A stretch of 64,000 nucleotides of DNA, taken from Rehmannia glutinosa (lineage: Eukaryota > Streptophyta > Magnoliopsida > Lamiales > Orobanchaceae). Below, piece by piece: positions 12,149 to 25,690 of this stretch. Below the pieces are notes generated by a model. It saw only the letters and a program-made list of their open reading frames with translations. It did no database searches and was not told the DNA's origin. Position 1 is the stretch's first letter. Each line of letters starts with the position of its first letter. Both the position numbers and the translations under genes were made by a program. The stretch lies in NCBI GenBank assembly GCA_016081115.2, contig CM071934.1, positions 62,915,267-62,979,266 on the forward strand, in the 5' to 3' direction.

Positions 12149-12429
12149 ATGCCAAAACTTAAATCATACAAAGATGCAAATAACAAAGATACATACGAGA
12201 TAGTGTATTGACATAGAATGTATGCGCATAATCAATCTTTTTATTGATCATATCATTCTTGTACTTAACACAATCATTTACAAGGTGTATCGAGTATGTA
12301 ATTGTCAAAAAAATTTATGGCATTATTACGGAAGACTTACATTGTATGTATTTACATATAAAATACACGAAGGGTTGACAAAGAACACTTCATCTCCTTC
12401 ATTGCCTCTCCTTCTTTCATCTTGATCAA

Positions 12430-15400
12430 GATCTTCTTCTCTTTCTTCTCTTCTTCTCGTCATCACCGCTTCTTTTCTTCTCATATGCCTTCCTGGCGGC
12501 TTCATCTTTCCTTATTCTTTCCTGTCTCTCCCGCCATAGCCGAGTTTGTCTCTTGTTTTCTTCTTCTATCCTTCTTGCATACTCGGCGTTGGTTTTGGCC
12601 ACTTGCAAGTTCGCCACATGGTCAAGCCCAGCCCCGTGATCCCTCCTTTCTTTCCCCGGATCTACGTATTCAATATTCTTGGGCGAGGCCTAGGTCCGAA
12701 GCTTCTTCCTCCATCAGCCGCTTCTTCCTCTACCTCCTCTGGGCGTATATCTTTTGCACTGGGCCTTCTTCTTTCCAAAAGTGCCCACGGAGTGACCAAA
12801 GAGAGGATCGCGGTTGTCTCATTGTCGTCTGTCATGCCTTCTTCACATAGTGTGAGACCCTTTTCCCAAGATCTGAGATCCCAAGCTTGAGCCAAGGACA
12901 AATTTGCAAAATAACCTTGATTCGAGCGTTTTGAATTAAATCAATCGATCTTGCTCTGTCCCCGACATCCGAAATGGCATATGTGTCTCTGTCAACCGGA
13001 ATGCCTCCGTGTTCTTTCAAAATGTTCATCACCCCCGCATCCATTCTTCCTTCCACCTCCTTCATCCCCGCTTCAATTTCTTTTCTCTTCTCGGCCATAG
13101 ATACAAAGTGTTGGAGTGGCGAGTCACGGGAGTTTGCTTTGCTTATAATGTCACCAGTGACAGACCCTGTTGGGGGTTTGTGCGATCATCAAGGTCATAT
13201 TCTTTGATCCTTCCCCCTCACAGATTTTCCTTTCTTGCTTTCAAAATTTCCTCGTGATTTTCCCTTCTCACTTTGCTCCTTGTCACCGCTCCTTTCTTTT
13301 CAAATGATTTTGCGCTTTAAGGTATTCCTCTTCCCCTTTTTGGCATCATCAAAGGATAGAGGAACCCCAGGAACATGCTAGCAAGCATGAAGTCGAGTCT
13401 TCGATCGTTGAATTTTGCTTCAAGTCTGCTGCGTTGTATCTTTGCCGCACGGAATTGACCGAGTAGCGTTGGATTCTCACTGAAATCGGCTTCATCTCAC
13501 CATGAGAAGGCTGAATTTTCTTGTCATGTGTTCTTCCAAACGCCGTATATCATTTGCATTACTCGCTCACGCAGCAGCCTGATCTCGGCGGTGTGAGCTT
13601 CGTGCATATGTTCAATGTGTTCCCGCAGACTTAGTTTTTTTCGTCAACATTTTCACTCTCCACACCAAAGACTTGTTGAATAATTGTCCAAGTATCTCAC
13701 TTGTTCCACACGCATTGATTCTTCTTTGTTGCCACCATTCCCTTATCCCGATTGTGATGCCTCTCAAGTCACCGTAAGGTTGGCATCTCTGTTGTCCGGC
13801 GCATATCCAAGGAGGCCTCGATGCCTCTCCATCTTTTCAACTTCAAGAAAGAGTGCCTTGAACACTTCTCGTACCTCGGTGATTCTTCTTGCGGTGATGG
13901 CCATACAAATACGAAATCGAAATCGGGGGACAATGGTGCCGAGTGAAAAAGCAGAGTGGGTCGTGGTAGCGTGCTTGCTCATTTTCGATTCTTCGTGGAG
14001 TTCTCGTATCTCCGGTGAGAATGGGAAAGATTCCACAAATGATTCATCACCGCCATCCGGGATTTGTTCGATGATAAGCGGTGGACGTGAAGTTCTTCTC
14101 GGGAATAGATCCACTGTGGCTTGAGGAGCCGGAGCGGTGGTCTCTGGTTCACTGGGTTTTGTGGTGCGATGGACTCGAACTTGGCTTGAGCCTCAATTTG
14201 CCTTAATGACCGTTGGTCTCACCGATTTCTCCTTTTGAGTAGACGGTCCTCGGCCTTATCGAGCGTCATCGGACGATGATGAGATTTCCATTGGTGGCTC
14301 ATCATCAAAATTAAAGGTCCGACGAGTAGTCTTGGGATCGAACTTGCTCGTGCCTGGAACATCCGCAGTGAGTCTTTTGGATTTGTCATGGGAGTCGACT
14401 CGGCTTCCTCTTCGCCTTGATCCCGGAAAGGTGACATCGGGGTTGTCCTGGGAATCATGAAGTGCGCCGATCTCCTTCTCGGATGGATCGATGGTTGCGG
14501 GAGGGATGTTCTCTACTTCACCAGTGTTACCCCGGAAGTCTCAACCTCCCGTGGCCTTCATTTCCTCCAAATCTCTCTCTCTGCTGCGAGGCCTTTGGTC
14601 TTCCCTTTCGACGATGTGTCGGTCACTGCCTTAGGGTCTTCTACAATGGCATCCATTGAGTCTCAACCCCATGGATTGCGCTTTCATCGCCTGCAGTGTT
14701 AACTCCCGAGTACATTCCTTCTCGTGCCTCGATCGCATCGCCAGCGTCATTAGCCTTCGTAGTTTGGGCACCTCACCAGAGACAGTCTCAATCGCCTGGA
14801 GCTTCGTTGATGGCAACTTGTTTGTTCTTCTTGTGTTTGAGTTTTCTTTGCTTCGCCTCCTACATTCTTTGTGGAGTCATCTCGCAAAGATCCTCCGACC
14901 TTGGCTGCGGTGGAGGGAGTTTCCCCCCGGTGGAGCACCCGTGAGTGACTTGGAGTGGGGTCACTCGTCTCCAAACTCCCGGCTGTTGCGCTTGATGGTT
15001 CAGGCCGTTGGGCGGTGGTGGCACACCTTCAATAGGGGTTGGCTCGACCGGGGTCCCCACTAGCCCGGTTCATCGCCATCTCCTTATTGCCTTCTTCCGA
15101 GTCACCGGGAAGTGGTAGCAAAGAACATCGGTGGCTATTTGCTTTGAACCACTCCCATTGAATCGATTTCACCGTATGTGTTACGGAGGACTCTCCTGGT
15201 CCCTCCATCGGTCTTTGCTCGTGAAGGATTCTTGATTCACGCAATGCTTGCTGCATCTGCAATTCTTCGTGGCGGCGTGAAGATTCTCCTGTTCCTCGTC
15301 ACTTTCGGAGAAGACATCAAGGAGAGGATGGAAATGTTACGTGGTGCCCGAGATAGGGCGGATACTTGCCTTTTCTCGTGCTTGCTTCTTGACTTGCTTT

Positions 15401-16941
15401 TCTCTCTCCTTGTCCTTGTAGATCTGCGAGAATATTCATGCAGCTTGTCTTCATCTAGAGCCGAGAGCACAGTGGATAATCCAAGGAAATTTAGCGATTC
15501 CTCTTCTTCTTCTATGAATTCAGGCCGTTGGAACTGTTCCCTTGACCTGCTCAACTTCCATTTTCTCCACTCACGCAGACGATTCTCGATGTCCTGGGTA
15601 AGGTGGAGATAGGATCATTACATCACTATCTCTGCTTGGGCTGGTTCTTCTTGAGTTTCAAATTTGTGTGAGCTACAAACAGTGTCTTGAGTTGCCTCTG
15701 CGATCACCTTCACAGACTTGTCAACTTGTTTCATCAATTACATCCGGAGACTCTACTTCTCCGGTAGTCTCCGGTATTTGTGCTAGCCGAGTAGCCGACT
15801 CACCGGTTTCTCTCCCCGCTCGGATTGCTTTACAAGTCTTCTTCGTCTCTTGGTCCGTACTGCAGGGGGATTTACGGTTCGAGAGACGGTGTCCTCGAGT
15901 CTTGGGCGGCCGGGGCCGTGCTTGTGTTTGTTTCGAGGAGCCGGCCGTCTAGGTTTGTCGGATCTCCTCTTTTTGACGATCGAGAAGAAGAATTTGTGAG
16001 TCCTTCTCGACCGCCGCGAGCGGTGTGTGACACGGTCCGCTGGGCGGTGACTCTGCAGGGGCGGGGAGCATGTTTGGTTTTTTCTTTGCTGCAGGGCAGC
16101 AGACTTTCTTGGTAGCTGCAGGGGCGCCTTTCTTCTTGTTGGAGAGGAAGCTGTGTCTTGAGTCACCGATTCCCCCTCACCGTCGCCTCTCTTGGCGTAC
16201 GACGCGCTTCGAGCACCGGAGATTAGCTCAACATCCTCTTGTTAACATGGAAAGCTTTCCCATGTCTAAGAGGTACTCCTTTCACCTCCAATAGCCGGCC
16301 AATCACTAGGCCATATCCCGGATCCTCCAAATGACCCATCTTCTTTGAAGGACTTGTTTCCCACGTTTTGGCAGAGTCTGCTTTGAGATAAACTCAGCCG
16401 ATTTATCTTCTTTTCTTCGATTATTGCAGCCATCACATATCAATTTTGCCTTTGACATTGGTCAAAGTCGCCAAATTTGATGTCGATACACTTGGCAACA
16501 ATGTCCAACAATTTGTGATAATCTTCCTTCAAAGATCTCTTGTTTGCAGTGTATATTATTTTGTCGGCAACATCGGACTTGGCTATTTCTTTCCATGCGT
16601 CGGAAGCTTACATCGCCTCTTTGATTTCGGATGCTCCCTCTGCTTGGTAGTGAGCAATATTCACCAAATCCTTGGCTGTGATAGTCACTGTTTCCGTGAA
16701 CAGATGACTTGATTCTCTTCGTCGTGAATTTCAGCATTCACGTAAAATTGTGCGACCTCCTCCACATAGGTCATAGGATACTCGATGTTAGAAACGGTTT
16801 CGATCCTGCCGTTTCTAGCTTCCTCCGCGATTTTCTTCACCAGGGTGTCGTCGGACCCTGCTTCACCATTCCGTCAAAATCCACGGTCGAACCGGTGTGG
16901 ATTTGTTTTCCCAACTTGGTAAAGTCATATGTTGGTGCCAT
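12430..16941 (-). pseudogene. Sirevirus A third ORF (plant transposon-protein domain, coiled coil), frameshifted
   Basis: Between the end of pol and the 3' LTR lie 4.5 kb of relatively GC-rich sequence with minus-strand frames that hand over to each other. It starts at MAPTYDFTKLGKQ (16941). Peptides in several frames up to about 16450 (MTYVEEVAQFYVNAE; LKEDYHKLLDIVAKCID) resemble the putative plant transposon protein domain found in third ORFs of plant LTR elements. A lysine/arginine-rich stretch follows (about 15780-16170), then acidic and Arg/Ser-rich segments (15240-15550). It ends in a charged coiled coil with a basic tail (12426-12617). Many frameshifts. Some authors call such Sirevirus ORFs env-like; no signal peptide or membrane segment is evident here. 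The plus-strand frames opposite are shadows. Confidence 0.6.
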
Positions 16942-17419
16942 TTCTCGAGAATAATTTCAAGAAAAATTCGAGAAATAGATTTGAAGTTTGATAGGGTTTC
17001 GAGAGTGTTTGCCTTTGCTTTTTGAGAGAGATTGAACAGTTTTTAGAAGTGTGAGAGAGAAACGGACGAAAAATGGTTTAAATATGGTTTATGAAAGGGC
17101 GTGCAGACGGTTTTTGAATCGTGATCGAAATCAACGGCTTGGATTTCGCACGCATATTGAGCGATTCATGTCTCGTATTTAATGCGGCAGCATTTATATC
17201 CAATCATAAGCTTGGTGTGCGGCTTTTATGTCGTACACATCATCATTATCTTTGACGTGTTCCTTAAAACATTCCCGCTTAGTCAAAACGATTTGCGTTT
17301 TTGTCATTTTGCTCATAAGTTATTCACTTATCTCTTAGCCGATTTAACTCGCTTCTCACATTTCTCTTATTGACTCAAATATCACCTGACTTGTATAGTG
17401 ACTTTTCCGACATCTTGAT

Positions 17420-19350
17420 TTATTGAGCTAATTTTTGTTTTCGACTCTTTTTCACCTTCTTTTCTGTTCCATTTCGTTTCGTACTCTTCGTGTCTCGGCT
17501 TAGCTCAATTAGCCCCAACTCATGTTTGAGTTCTTCAAATCTTGACTCACATAATGGTTTTGTGAAGATGTCGGCTAGTTGCTTTATCGGTTGAGATATA
17601 TTCCAAGATAATGTCCTTCTTTTCAACATGATCTCTTATGAAATGATATCGACATCTATATGTTTTGTTCTTGAGTGCAACACAGGGTTTTGAGTGATTG
17701 CAATGGCACTTGTGTTATCACACATGATTGGAATTTCTTTTCTTCAATTTCATAATCTCTCACCTTTGTCTCATCCATAGGATTTGGGCACAACACTTGC
17801 CTATGTATTCTCGCCTCACCAGTAGAGGTGGCTATTGAGTTTTGCTTCTTGCTAAACCAGAAAATTAGTCTGTTTCCAAGCATTTGACATGTGCCTCAAG
17901 TACTTTTCTGTCCACTCGCATCCAAAGATAGTCGAGTCCGAATAGCCAATTAGCTTGAATCCACCTTCCTTTGGATACCATAGCCCTACTTCTTGGCTTC
18001 CTTTTAAGTATCTCAATATTCTCTTTCTTTGCATCATATGGCTCTCTTTGGAGCAGATTGAAATCTTGCACATACACCTACAAAAAGGTGATGTCCGGTT
18101 CCGCTAGCCGTGAGATGAGCGGTGATCCAATAAGTGCTCAGATCTTGTTTGATCTACTGAGACTTGCCATCTCAAGTCCATGTCCATTTTGATCGATGTG
18201 TTCATTGGTATTTTTACGAAGACTTCTCCTCCATACCAAATTTCTTCATTAAATCTCCGTGTATTTTGTTTGACTTATGAAGGTTCCATCCTTCACCAAT
18301 TGTTTCACTTGAAGTCCAAGGAAAAATGTCACTCTCCCATCATGCTCATTTCAAATTTACTTTGCATGAGTTTTGAGAATTTTTCACATGACTCTTTGTT
18401 AGTGGATCCAAAAATGATGTCATCCACATATATTTGAACAAGCAAAGATACTCTTCTTGTCTTGAATTAAAAAAAAGTGTTCTATCCACTTTTCCTTTAG
18501 TGAATCCATTTTCGGTTAGGAATTGTGACAGGTATCATACCATGCTCTGGGTGCCTGTTTCAATCCATACAGGCTTTCTTGAGTTTGTACACTTTGTCTC
18601 CAAGAGTCTTCTCGCTCAAATCCTGGAGGTTGTTCAACATACACTTCTTCTTCCAATAATCCATTCAGAATGCACTTTTACATCCATTTGATATACAATG
18701 AAATTTTTGTGAGTCATAGGCAAGAAACATCCTTATAGCTTCCAATCTTGCCACAGAGCAAATGTTTCATCAAAATCTATTCCTTCTTCTTGGCAATATC
18801 CTTTGGCTACCGATCTTGCTTTGTTTCTTACCACGTAACCTTCCTCGTCCATCTTATTTCTCGAATACCCATTTGGTTCCAATAACATTTTGATGTATGG
18901 GTCATTGTACTAATTCCCATACTTTATTTCTCTCAAACCGATTCACTCTTCTTGCATAGCTTGAATCCAATGTGTGTCATCCAATGCTTGTGACACATCT
19001 TTGGGCTCTATTCTGCGAGATGAAGCATGTGAACATTGCTTCTTGTTGAGTTCGGATCTTGTCTTGACACCTTCTCTCATGTCTCCAATGACAAGTTCTC
19101 GTGGATGGTCTCTCGGCCATCTTACGTCCAAAGGTTGAAGTAAGTTAGCCGGATTGATCGACTGGCACTGTGTTCTTTGTGGTCGCTCTCTCGTGATCAC
19201 TCACCGCAGATTTTCCACCGCTTTTGAGATTCAGCTATCTCATCTTCTTCTCAATTGATAATCCCCGCTTCGACTTGAGATAGGGACTCTTCGTAGGGTT
19301 GGATGTTTGACCTTATCACCGTGACTCTTCAATGTCTTCTCCATTTATGT
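17420..19350 (-). pseudogene. Sirevirus A reverse transcriptase-RNase H, degenerate
   Basis: The copia RT entry (IEPKDVSQALDDTHWIQAMQEE-like) lies at 18943-19030, the catalytic YVDDIIF at about 18412-18440, and RNase H segments (LRYLKGSQEVGLWYPKEGG; CDNTSAIAI) at 17650-18050. The closing QLADIFTKPL is at about 17550-17590. The parts are in the normal order but in different frames, with stops and small deletions between them, so no functional enzyme is encoded. Confidence 0.85.
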
Positions 19351-20830
19351 TTGGCTCATCGAATACTACATGAATGGATTCTTCCGTAACCATAGTTCTT
19401 TTGTTGAGTATTCAGAGGCTTTGCTTTAAATTCACCGAGTATCCTAAGAAGATACCTCATCGCCTTTAGCATCAAAAGCCTTTAGGTTATCTTTGCCATT
19501 ATTGTGGATGAAGCATTTACATCCAAATATCCCAAATATGCAACATTTGGTTTTCTTCCACCCGGATCTCATAGGAGTCTTTGTCACCGCCTATTTATCA
19601 TACATCTGTTTTGGGTGTAGCAGTCGTGTTGATTGCTTCACCAAAACCTTTTTGGTAACCCCGCCTACCTAACATGGTCCTTGCCGCTTTGAGGGTTCTG
19701 CTTCTTCTTTCGCAACTCCATTCTCAACGGAGTCCTTGCGGTGATAGTTCATGACCAATACCATTCTCAACACAAGATCTTGAGTTATTATTCCATTGAC
19801 AAACTCGGTTCCTCTATCCGATCTTATTTTGATAATGGTTTGACTCTTCTCATTTTGTATCCTCTTCATCACCGTGGTAGCTTTTGTAGAGTTTCTTTCT
19901 TCTTGCACATGAATATTGTCCATGTATATCTTGAGTAGTCATCTACTACCACCAGGGTGTATTTCTTTCCACTTATGCTTGGGTTCCACTGGCCAAATAG
20001 ATCCATATGAAGCGGATGCAATATTCTTGTTGAGGATGGGCAAGTCTTTTCTTGGAACGAGCGACTTGATTTGTTTTCCTTCGACATGCATCACATATAC
20101 TCTCCTTCTTGTATCATCGAGTCCGAAGTCCTTCCACAAGATGACTTCTTGCCAACTTGTTAATCGTTTTGAAATTCGGATGACTCGGCTTTTTGTGCCA
20201 CACCAACTTGATTCAAATTGTGCTTTTGCTAGTAGACAGTCTTTGGGTGTTGCGATTGACCAATTCACTACATACATATTTTTCCTCGCATCCTTGCAAA
20301 GACAACTTCATTTGATTCAATATCTTTGATTTGGCATATTCCCATGTTGAATCCAACATTGTAGCCCTTGTCACGAGTTGATCGATGCTTAGTAAATTGA
20401 AGTTTAGTCCTTCAACATATGCAACATCCGTGATTTCTAAACCATTCCTCCTGGATGGATCCAATGCCTCTTATTTCACCAGAGCTTCATTTCCTCCAAA
20501 TATGACTTTGGCTCCTTTGACTTCCTTGAATTTTGACAGATTTCTCTTATCTCCTGTCATATGTCCGAACAACCGCTATCCATGTACCAGGTTCCTTGGC
20601 ACTCACTGTTCCTTGAACCCGCAATCAAGGAAATTAAGTTTTAGGTACCCATTCTTGTCCGGGTCCCGAGGGGTTAGAATTATAAGATGATCCAACCAAC
20701 TTATAGCCAAATGATTTGACTCTAAGAGGTTGCCATCTATCGCTGCCATAATCATAATCAATCCTGGCAAATTGCTTGGGGAGTCTAGGTTCATACAAAT
20801 TGTCTCTTTTGTCTCAGATGCCTGCATATG
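19351..20830 (-). pseudogene. Sirevirus A protease-integrase, degenerate
   Basis: It contains the pre-integrase word YVEGLNFNLLSI (about 20390-20430), the integrase core HMDLFG and YTLVVVDDYSRYTWTIF (about 19900-20030) and SDRGTEFVNG (about 19790-19830), in the order of a copia polyprotein. Frameshifts and stop codons break it into pieces of 60-110 codons. Confidence 0.82.
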
Positions 20831-20998
20831 TATTTTAGCAATTGCCTTTCTTGGGTAATTGTGGTGTCTTTGAGTGTAGTGCCTAGGTGCATATGTGTGT
20901 CTTGATGAAAGCTCTTATGCTTTTGGAATGGCCTTTGTTGAGTTCTCGGGCCTTTGCCATTTGGGCTTGTATTCCATAAGTCTAGCCGATAGTTCACA

Positions 20999-22950
20999 TT
21001 ATTCCAAATCGACTTGGCTTGGATATTTTCTACCATTCCCATCATATGTATTTCTTTTATGAGTTTTCTCGGGATTTTTGGTAGCTCGCTTCTTCTTTTT
21101 CTGAGTATTTTCTCGTTTGGAGTCTCGTTTGAGGACTCGGCCGAACCTCTTCTCACCGTCCTTCCAAAGACTCTCAATCGGTTTCTTTCCTTTTCCTTTG
21201 TAACCAAGGCCAGTTTGCTTAGTATTGTGCTTTGGATTGAAAGTGTGTGCATCATTTAGAGTTTTGGATTTTTCGGACTCTTCATGACTTGAAGATCCTT
21301 TTTCCAAAATTACTCTTGAGGTTTGACATGGCACAAAGGAATTAAATCCTAAGCTTTGTCTTGTCTCCACATTCTCTTTGACTCATAATAAGATCATCCA
21401 ATGATTTAGATGCCTTAGTGAATGAGGCAATAACATTTTTGAGGTCATTCTCCTCTTTTCTATAGCAAAAATTTCTCGCTATTAATTTAGCATTTTCACC
21501 TTTAAACTCTTATTCTCTTGACTATTTGACTTAGGGTACTCGGCTCCTTAGTCACTTTGAGTTTTGACTTTTGAGTAGGCTGTTTTCCTCATTCAATAGT
21601 GTGTGTGAGGTTTTAATGTGCTCAAAATCTTTCATCATTTTGCCTAATGAATCATAAAGATCAGTGGGTGATGAAGTGTGTGTCACGATCACTATCACTA
21701 GTGTCGAGCTTGTTGAGTTAGATTGTACCTCATCTTCTTGATCTTGTTCTTTGGCCATTAAGCGGATCAAGGCTTCTTCTTCGTAGTCACTTGAGTAGTC
21801 GCCTTCACCGCTTCTCTCGAGTCACTGTCTCTCTTGACTTGGGCCGTCTCAAAGATCTCTGCACCATCATTGCCTTTTTTCTTCTCTTGTCTTCTTTCTC
21901 TCAAGACCTTTCTTTCTTCTTCGTTTCGTACTTGTTGACTACAGGATATGAGCAAATCAATGGCATAGTGACCTGGTTGTCTACAATTCCAACATAGATA
22001 TTCACCTTTTGCTCACTCTTTCTATTCTTGAGTTGTCACCTTTGATACTCAACTTGTTGATGATCTGTTCTCTTGGTTGGCCTATCATCCCTTGATTTGG
22101 AGGGAGCCGAGTGTCTTCGGAGGATTCACCCTTTCCTCTCTTGTAGTTCTTGTTAAAGAACTTGTTAAATCTTTTAACCATTAGGGCTATTTCTTACGGG
22201 TCAATTGCCTCTTTGACTTGACTCTCCTTCCATCTTTGACAACTAGAGCAAATTGCTTTGGGTAACTCTCTTCCTGGTCTTTCCTTCTCACTCAAACTCA
22301 TAGGCTTTGAGGTCCGAGAATAACTCATGGTTGGATGTCTTTGATAGGTCCATGGAATGTCTCGTGCCATGACCTTCATCTCCCATTCACCGAAGACTTT
22401 TCAGGATCTTCATACACATTTCCTTCCTCGTATATTCCTTTCCAAGTGTAGACAGCTCATTTGTGATTTACAAATCGAGCATCTAGTTGATCCAGGTTTT
22501 CTCCGAGATCATTTTAAAGTTCTCAAATTTTTGTACACCACCGAAAGTTTGTTTTCTTTGATTTGCTCGAGCCTTCACAAATCAATGTCGGTTTGTCCCA
22601 GATTTCTTAGCCATTTGTTTTGCAAGATTTCACTTTATTGAACATGGCTTTGTCCAAGGTTTTGTAGAGAATATCCTTGGCTACATTGTCCAGGTTGTAT
22701 CTTTTTCTCACATCATTTGTCCACTCGGTTCTTGGTTTTTCAACCATGACCGTCCGATCTTTGCATCTTCTTCCCCTTCACCGCAACTCTTCGTGACAAA
22801 TTGTTTCACCTTTAATATTTGCAGAGGCCCATCTTCTATCACTATCCACATCTCATCATGTAATGCCGATAGATGAGCCCGCATACGAATTTTCCAATCA
22901 TCAAATTCTTCAATGGTGAACATAGGAATGCGTGTTAGATTTGCTTCCAT
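20999..22950 (-). pseudogene. Sirevirus A gag, degenerate
   Basis: It starts with MEANLTRIPMFTIEEFDDWK at 22950, a copia gag N-terminus whose Trp falls in the usual position. The middle (22194-22379) shows gag-like words in broken frames. A zinc-knuckle remnant, CWNCRQPGHYAID, near 21960-22010 has lost its last Cys by mutation or frameshift. A Ser-rich coiled-coil segment (21552-21770) and a basic C-terminal segment (20999-21370) follow, as in Sirevirus gag. Confidence 0.75.
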
Positions 22951-23060
22951 GATGATAACTTTTAATGATAGAAAAGAGTTTTGAAAGATTAAGTACTAAA
23001 GCGGACTTTTGAAAAGTTTGGAGATCTAGTTCAAGAACTGCGGAGGGTTCAATGAACCAA

Positions 23061-23077
23061 CCGCTCTCGATACCACT
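23061..23077 (-). other. Sirevirus A primer binding site
   Basis: On the minus strand AGTGGTATCGAGAGCGG directly follows the 5' LTR. It is close to the tRNA-iMet complement used by most plant copia elements (TGGTATCAGAGC). Confidence 0.88.
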
Positions 23078-24612
23078 TGTAGGTCCCAAGGGGTGTAAGT
23101 GTAAGGTTTAGAAGGGGGTTGAATAAACCTTACCAAATTTTCGATTTAGGCCTTTTAAATCTACAGAGTTCTACACAATTTGTGTCCTTGATGGACAAAT
23201 CGAATTAGTCACTCAAGAGAGTTAATCTCTCAACAGACTCACCGAGTTTTAGTAGAGTAACTCACTGTTGGCTATAATTTGACTTCCGTGGTTTTGTTTT
23301 CGGAAGACTTAACACCCTTAAGTTTGTTTAAGCAAGTTTTTACAAACTTGATTTAGTACTTATAGATTATCGATGGAAAGCAAATTTATCAAGAGATATA
23401 AGCAATTAAAAGTGCAAGATATTTAAATGTCAGAAAGTAAATGACACAAGAAAGTTTTTATAGAGGTTCAAGATGGGGTAATTCTTCTACTCCTCTCTTC
23501 TCCAACTCCCCGGAGGAATCCACTAAGTAATGATCGGTTTACAAAGTGGTAATGATCCCGGATACAAGTCTTGATCACAACAAACCGACTTGATCCTTTG
23601 GGACTCGATGCGAGACGCCTTGATCACTCACCGGCTTCTCGTGCGACTCGGCCTTCTTCACAGGCAGTTTTACTTGCTACTACAACTCACTTGCTCAAGC
23701 ACTTTGGATTTGATCACGAAGCCCTCCAAACGCTTAAGACTTGGTTCACCCTTGAACCTTTCTACAATCCTTCTTGGAGTGTAGACCCCTTGTTTTCGTA
23801 GTTTCCTCTTCAACTGACATTGAAGTTCTCTTTCCTTCACGGGTAAGTGTTGGATTGATGTTCTTCGAGATGTAGCTTGAGGATTGAGAATATTTCAATT
23901 TTGATAAGCTTGTAAATCTCACGTGTGTGTCATCCACGCATCATCTTTCTCAATCAAACTCCTCAGCCTTTTATAGTGAACTTTCAAAGATTTGCCCGTT
24001 GAAGAGATAGGCTCATTTTTGAAAATCACTTTGCATCGTTGGTTTGCACTTCTTGGAATTGCCATTTCCTCGTATGAAATGTTTTATCACCTTTTCGTAG
24101 TTCGACACGGTGTAGTGCTTCCCATTGGTTCATTTCTTTGCACGCTTAAGGGATGAGCACTCCAAGAAAGGTAGTATGAAGATATTACTTGTTTAAGTAA
24201 ATCTCTTGATTTACTCGTACAACGGTTCTTTTTCGATTATCTCGACTTGACCGCATTTCCTCGCTTTCCCCAGTGACTTAGAGTCGACTTCCAATCATGG
24301 ATGACTCTTCCTGTCACTTCCGCCTTGAGACTTGTCTTCTCTTGACTTGACTTGACCGATGTTCCACTCACCGCATCTCACCGCTTCTTCAATCGAGTTC
24401 TCTCATTCTTCTTTGTTGTACTCACTGTCTCACAAAGCAGAGTTTTCCTTCAAGCCTTGATTTGTCTTCTTGCAAGTTGGAGCGTAGTGACTTAACTCGG
24501 CTTGGCGGCTCTAATTGTTACAATACATTTCAAAGCAAGAATTGGGGAGCTAACTTTCTATTCTAAGTTTTACATGGCACTCATCAAAATCTAAACAATA
24601 AAATTCCTAACA
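23078..24612 (-). repeat. Sirevirus A 5' LTR
   Basis: 1535 bp, with the same TGTTAGG and CCTACA ends as the left copy. It is flanked outside by the ATCTT duplication and inside by the PBS. Confidence 0.92.
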
Positions 24613-25690
24613 ATCTTCAAATTTTCCTTCAAGTCTTGAAATCTTCTTCAAGGTGATGTCAAGCTCTAGTCTTCAAAGTCTTCTAAATGTACCTCCAAAA
24701 TCCAAATTTAAACTTAAGTTAAGAGGTGAAATAGATGAACTAGGTGATATCAAATATGGATTGAAGATGAAATTTCTTACCTTGTGGTATAGGTGTGTTC
24801 GAAATTTTTGAAGAATAAGGAGGAAAAATCTTGAAAATTTTCTAAGTGTTGAAGAAGAAAGTGAGAAGAAGAGTAGAGAGAAGTTGGGAGTTTAGAGAGA
24901 AGGAGGAGGATTTTGTGTAGGAGATGAATGTGTTAGTGAAAATTTTTAACAAAATTTTTGAAACAAAAGGCCTCATGGCCGTCCACATTGATGAGAGAGG
25001 GGGAGGAATTTTGTTCAAATTGTGTCTTGCATTTTGCCTCTTGCATGGGGAACATTTTGAAGGTCAAACGTATGGGCAAGAGAATGTTTGAATGGAATGT
25101 TGGAAGACTTCCAACATGTTGGCAAAAATAATATTAAAGAAGTAATGTAAGAGATGATGTGTATAATGTTTGAATTAATGGTATAATTATACACAAGATG
25201 ACTAATATAAGGTGTAGGTGTATAAGAGTTGGATGATATTTTTACTCCAACATTTCCATGTTGGCCGTCCACTATGAGGGCATTATGGTAATTCCATATA
25301 TTTTTTTTGTCCCAAATTTGATGATAATAGATGAAATATATCAATCTCCAAAATAATTAGTGATTTCCTTGATCACTTATGAGTCTCATGATCACTTAAT
25401 CTAAATCAAAATCTTAATTCTATAAGGTAAAAGTCTCTAAAATATATAGTCTCTTAAAATTCCAAGGTGACTAATAAATACAAAAATAGTAATAATGATC
25501 AACCAAGTGATCATAATTGCAAAATAGAATTAATAAAGATCATGATCACAAGTAATTAAATAAAATAAAATAAAATACAAAATATATATATTATTAAAAA
25601 TTACCCGTCAAAATGACGCGGTAAAATAGTCGATCAAATGTATAAACGACAATAAGGATCAATTATAAGCTCGGAAAAATCGGGGCTTCA

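Larger units (their letters stand above)
10579..24617 (-). mobile_element. Sirevirus A: copia LTR retrotransposon, about 14 kb
   Basis: Complete in structure: two LTRs, PBS, degenerate gag-pol, a long 3' ORF region and a PPT, all reading on the minus strand. The target duplication ATCTT is present at 10579-10583 and 24613-24617. Two PPT-like words of the form GATGATGCCAAAAAGGGGA or CATCAAAAAGGGGA lie upstream of the 3' LTR. Multiple PPTs and an extra ORF after pol are marks of the Sirevirus lineage. The proteins are broken by many frameshifts, although the LTRs are still very similar. Confidence 0.9.
10051..25690 (-). repeat. Chromovirus (Tekay/Del-like) 3' LTR, split by Sirevirus A
   Basis: The LTR begins at 25690 (TGAAGCCCCGATTTTTCC read on the minus strand), directly after a polypurine tract that follows the chromodomain integrase. 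It runs leftward to 24618, is interrupted by Sirevirus A, and resumes at 10578. Its far end is not resolved; I place it near 10.0-10.1 kb, where composition changes. Without the insert the LTR would be about 1.6 kb. Confidence 0.6.

Noticed and set aside
12422..15612. Plus-strand open frames of 135-146 codons opposite the Sirevirus A third ORF
   Set aside because: They are low-complexity Ser/Leu/Phe-rich mirror images of the charged minus-strand frames, with no recognisable domain; the element reads on the minus strand.
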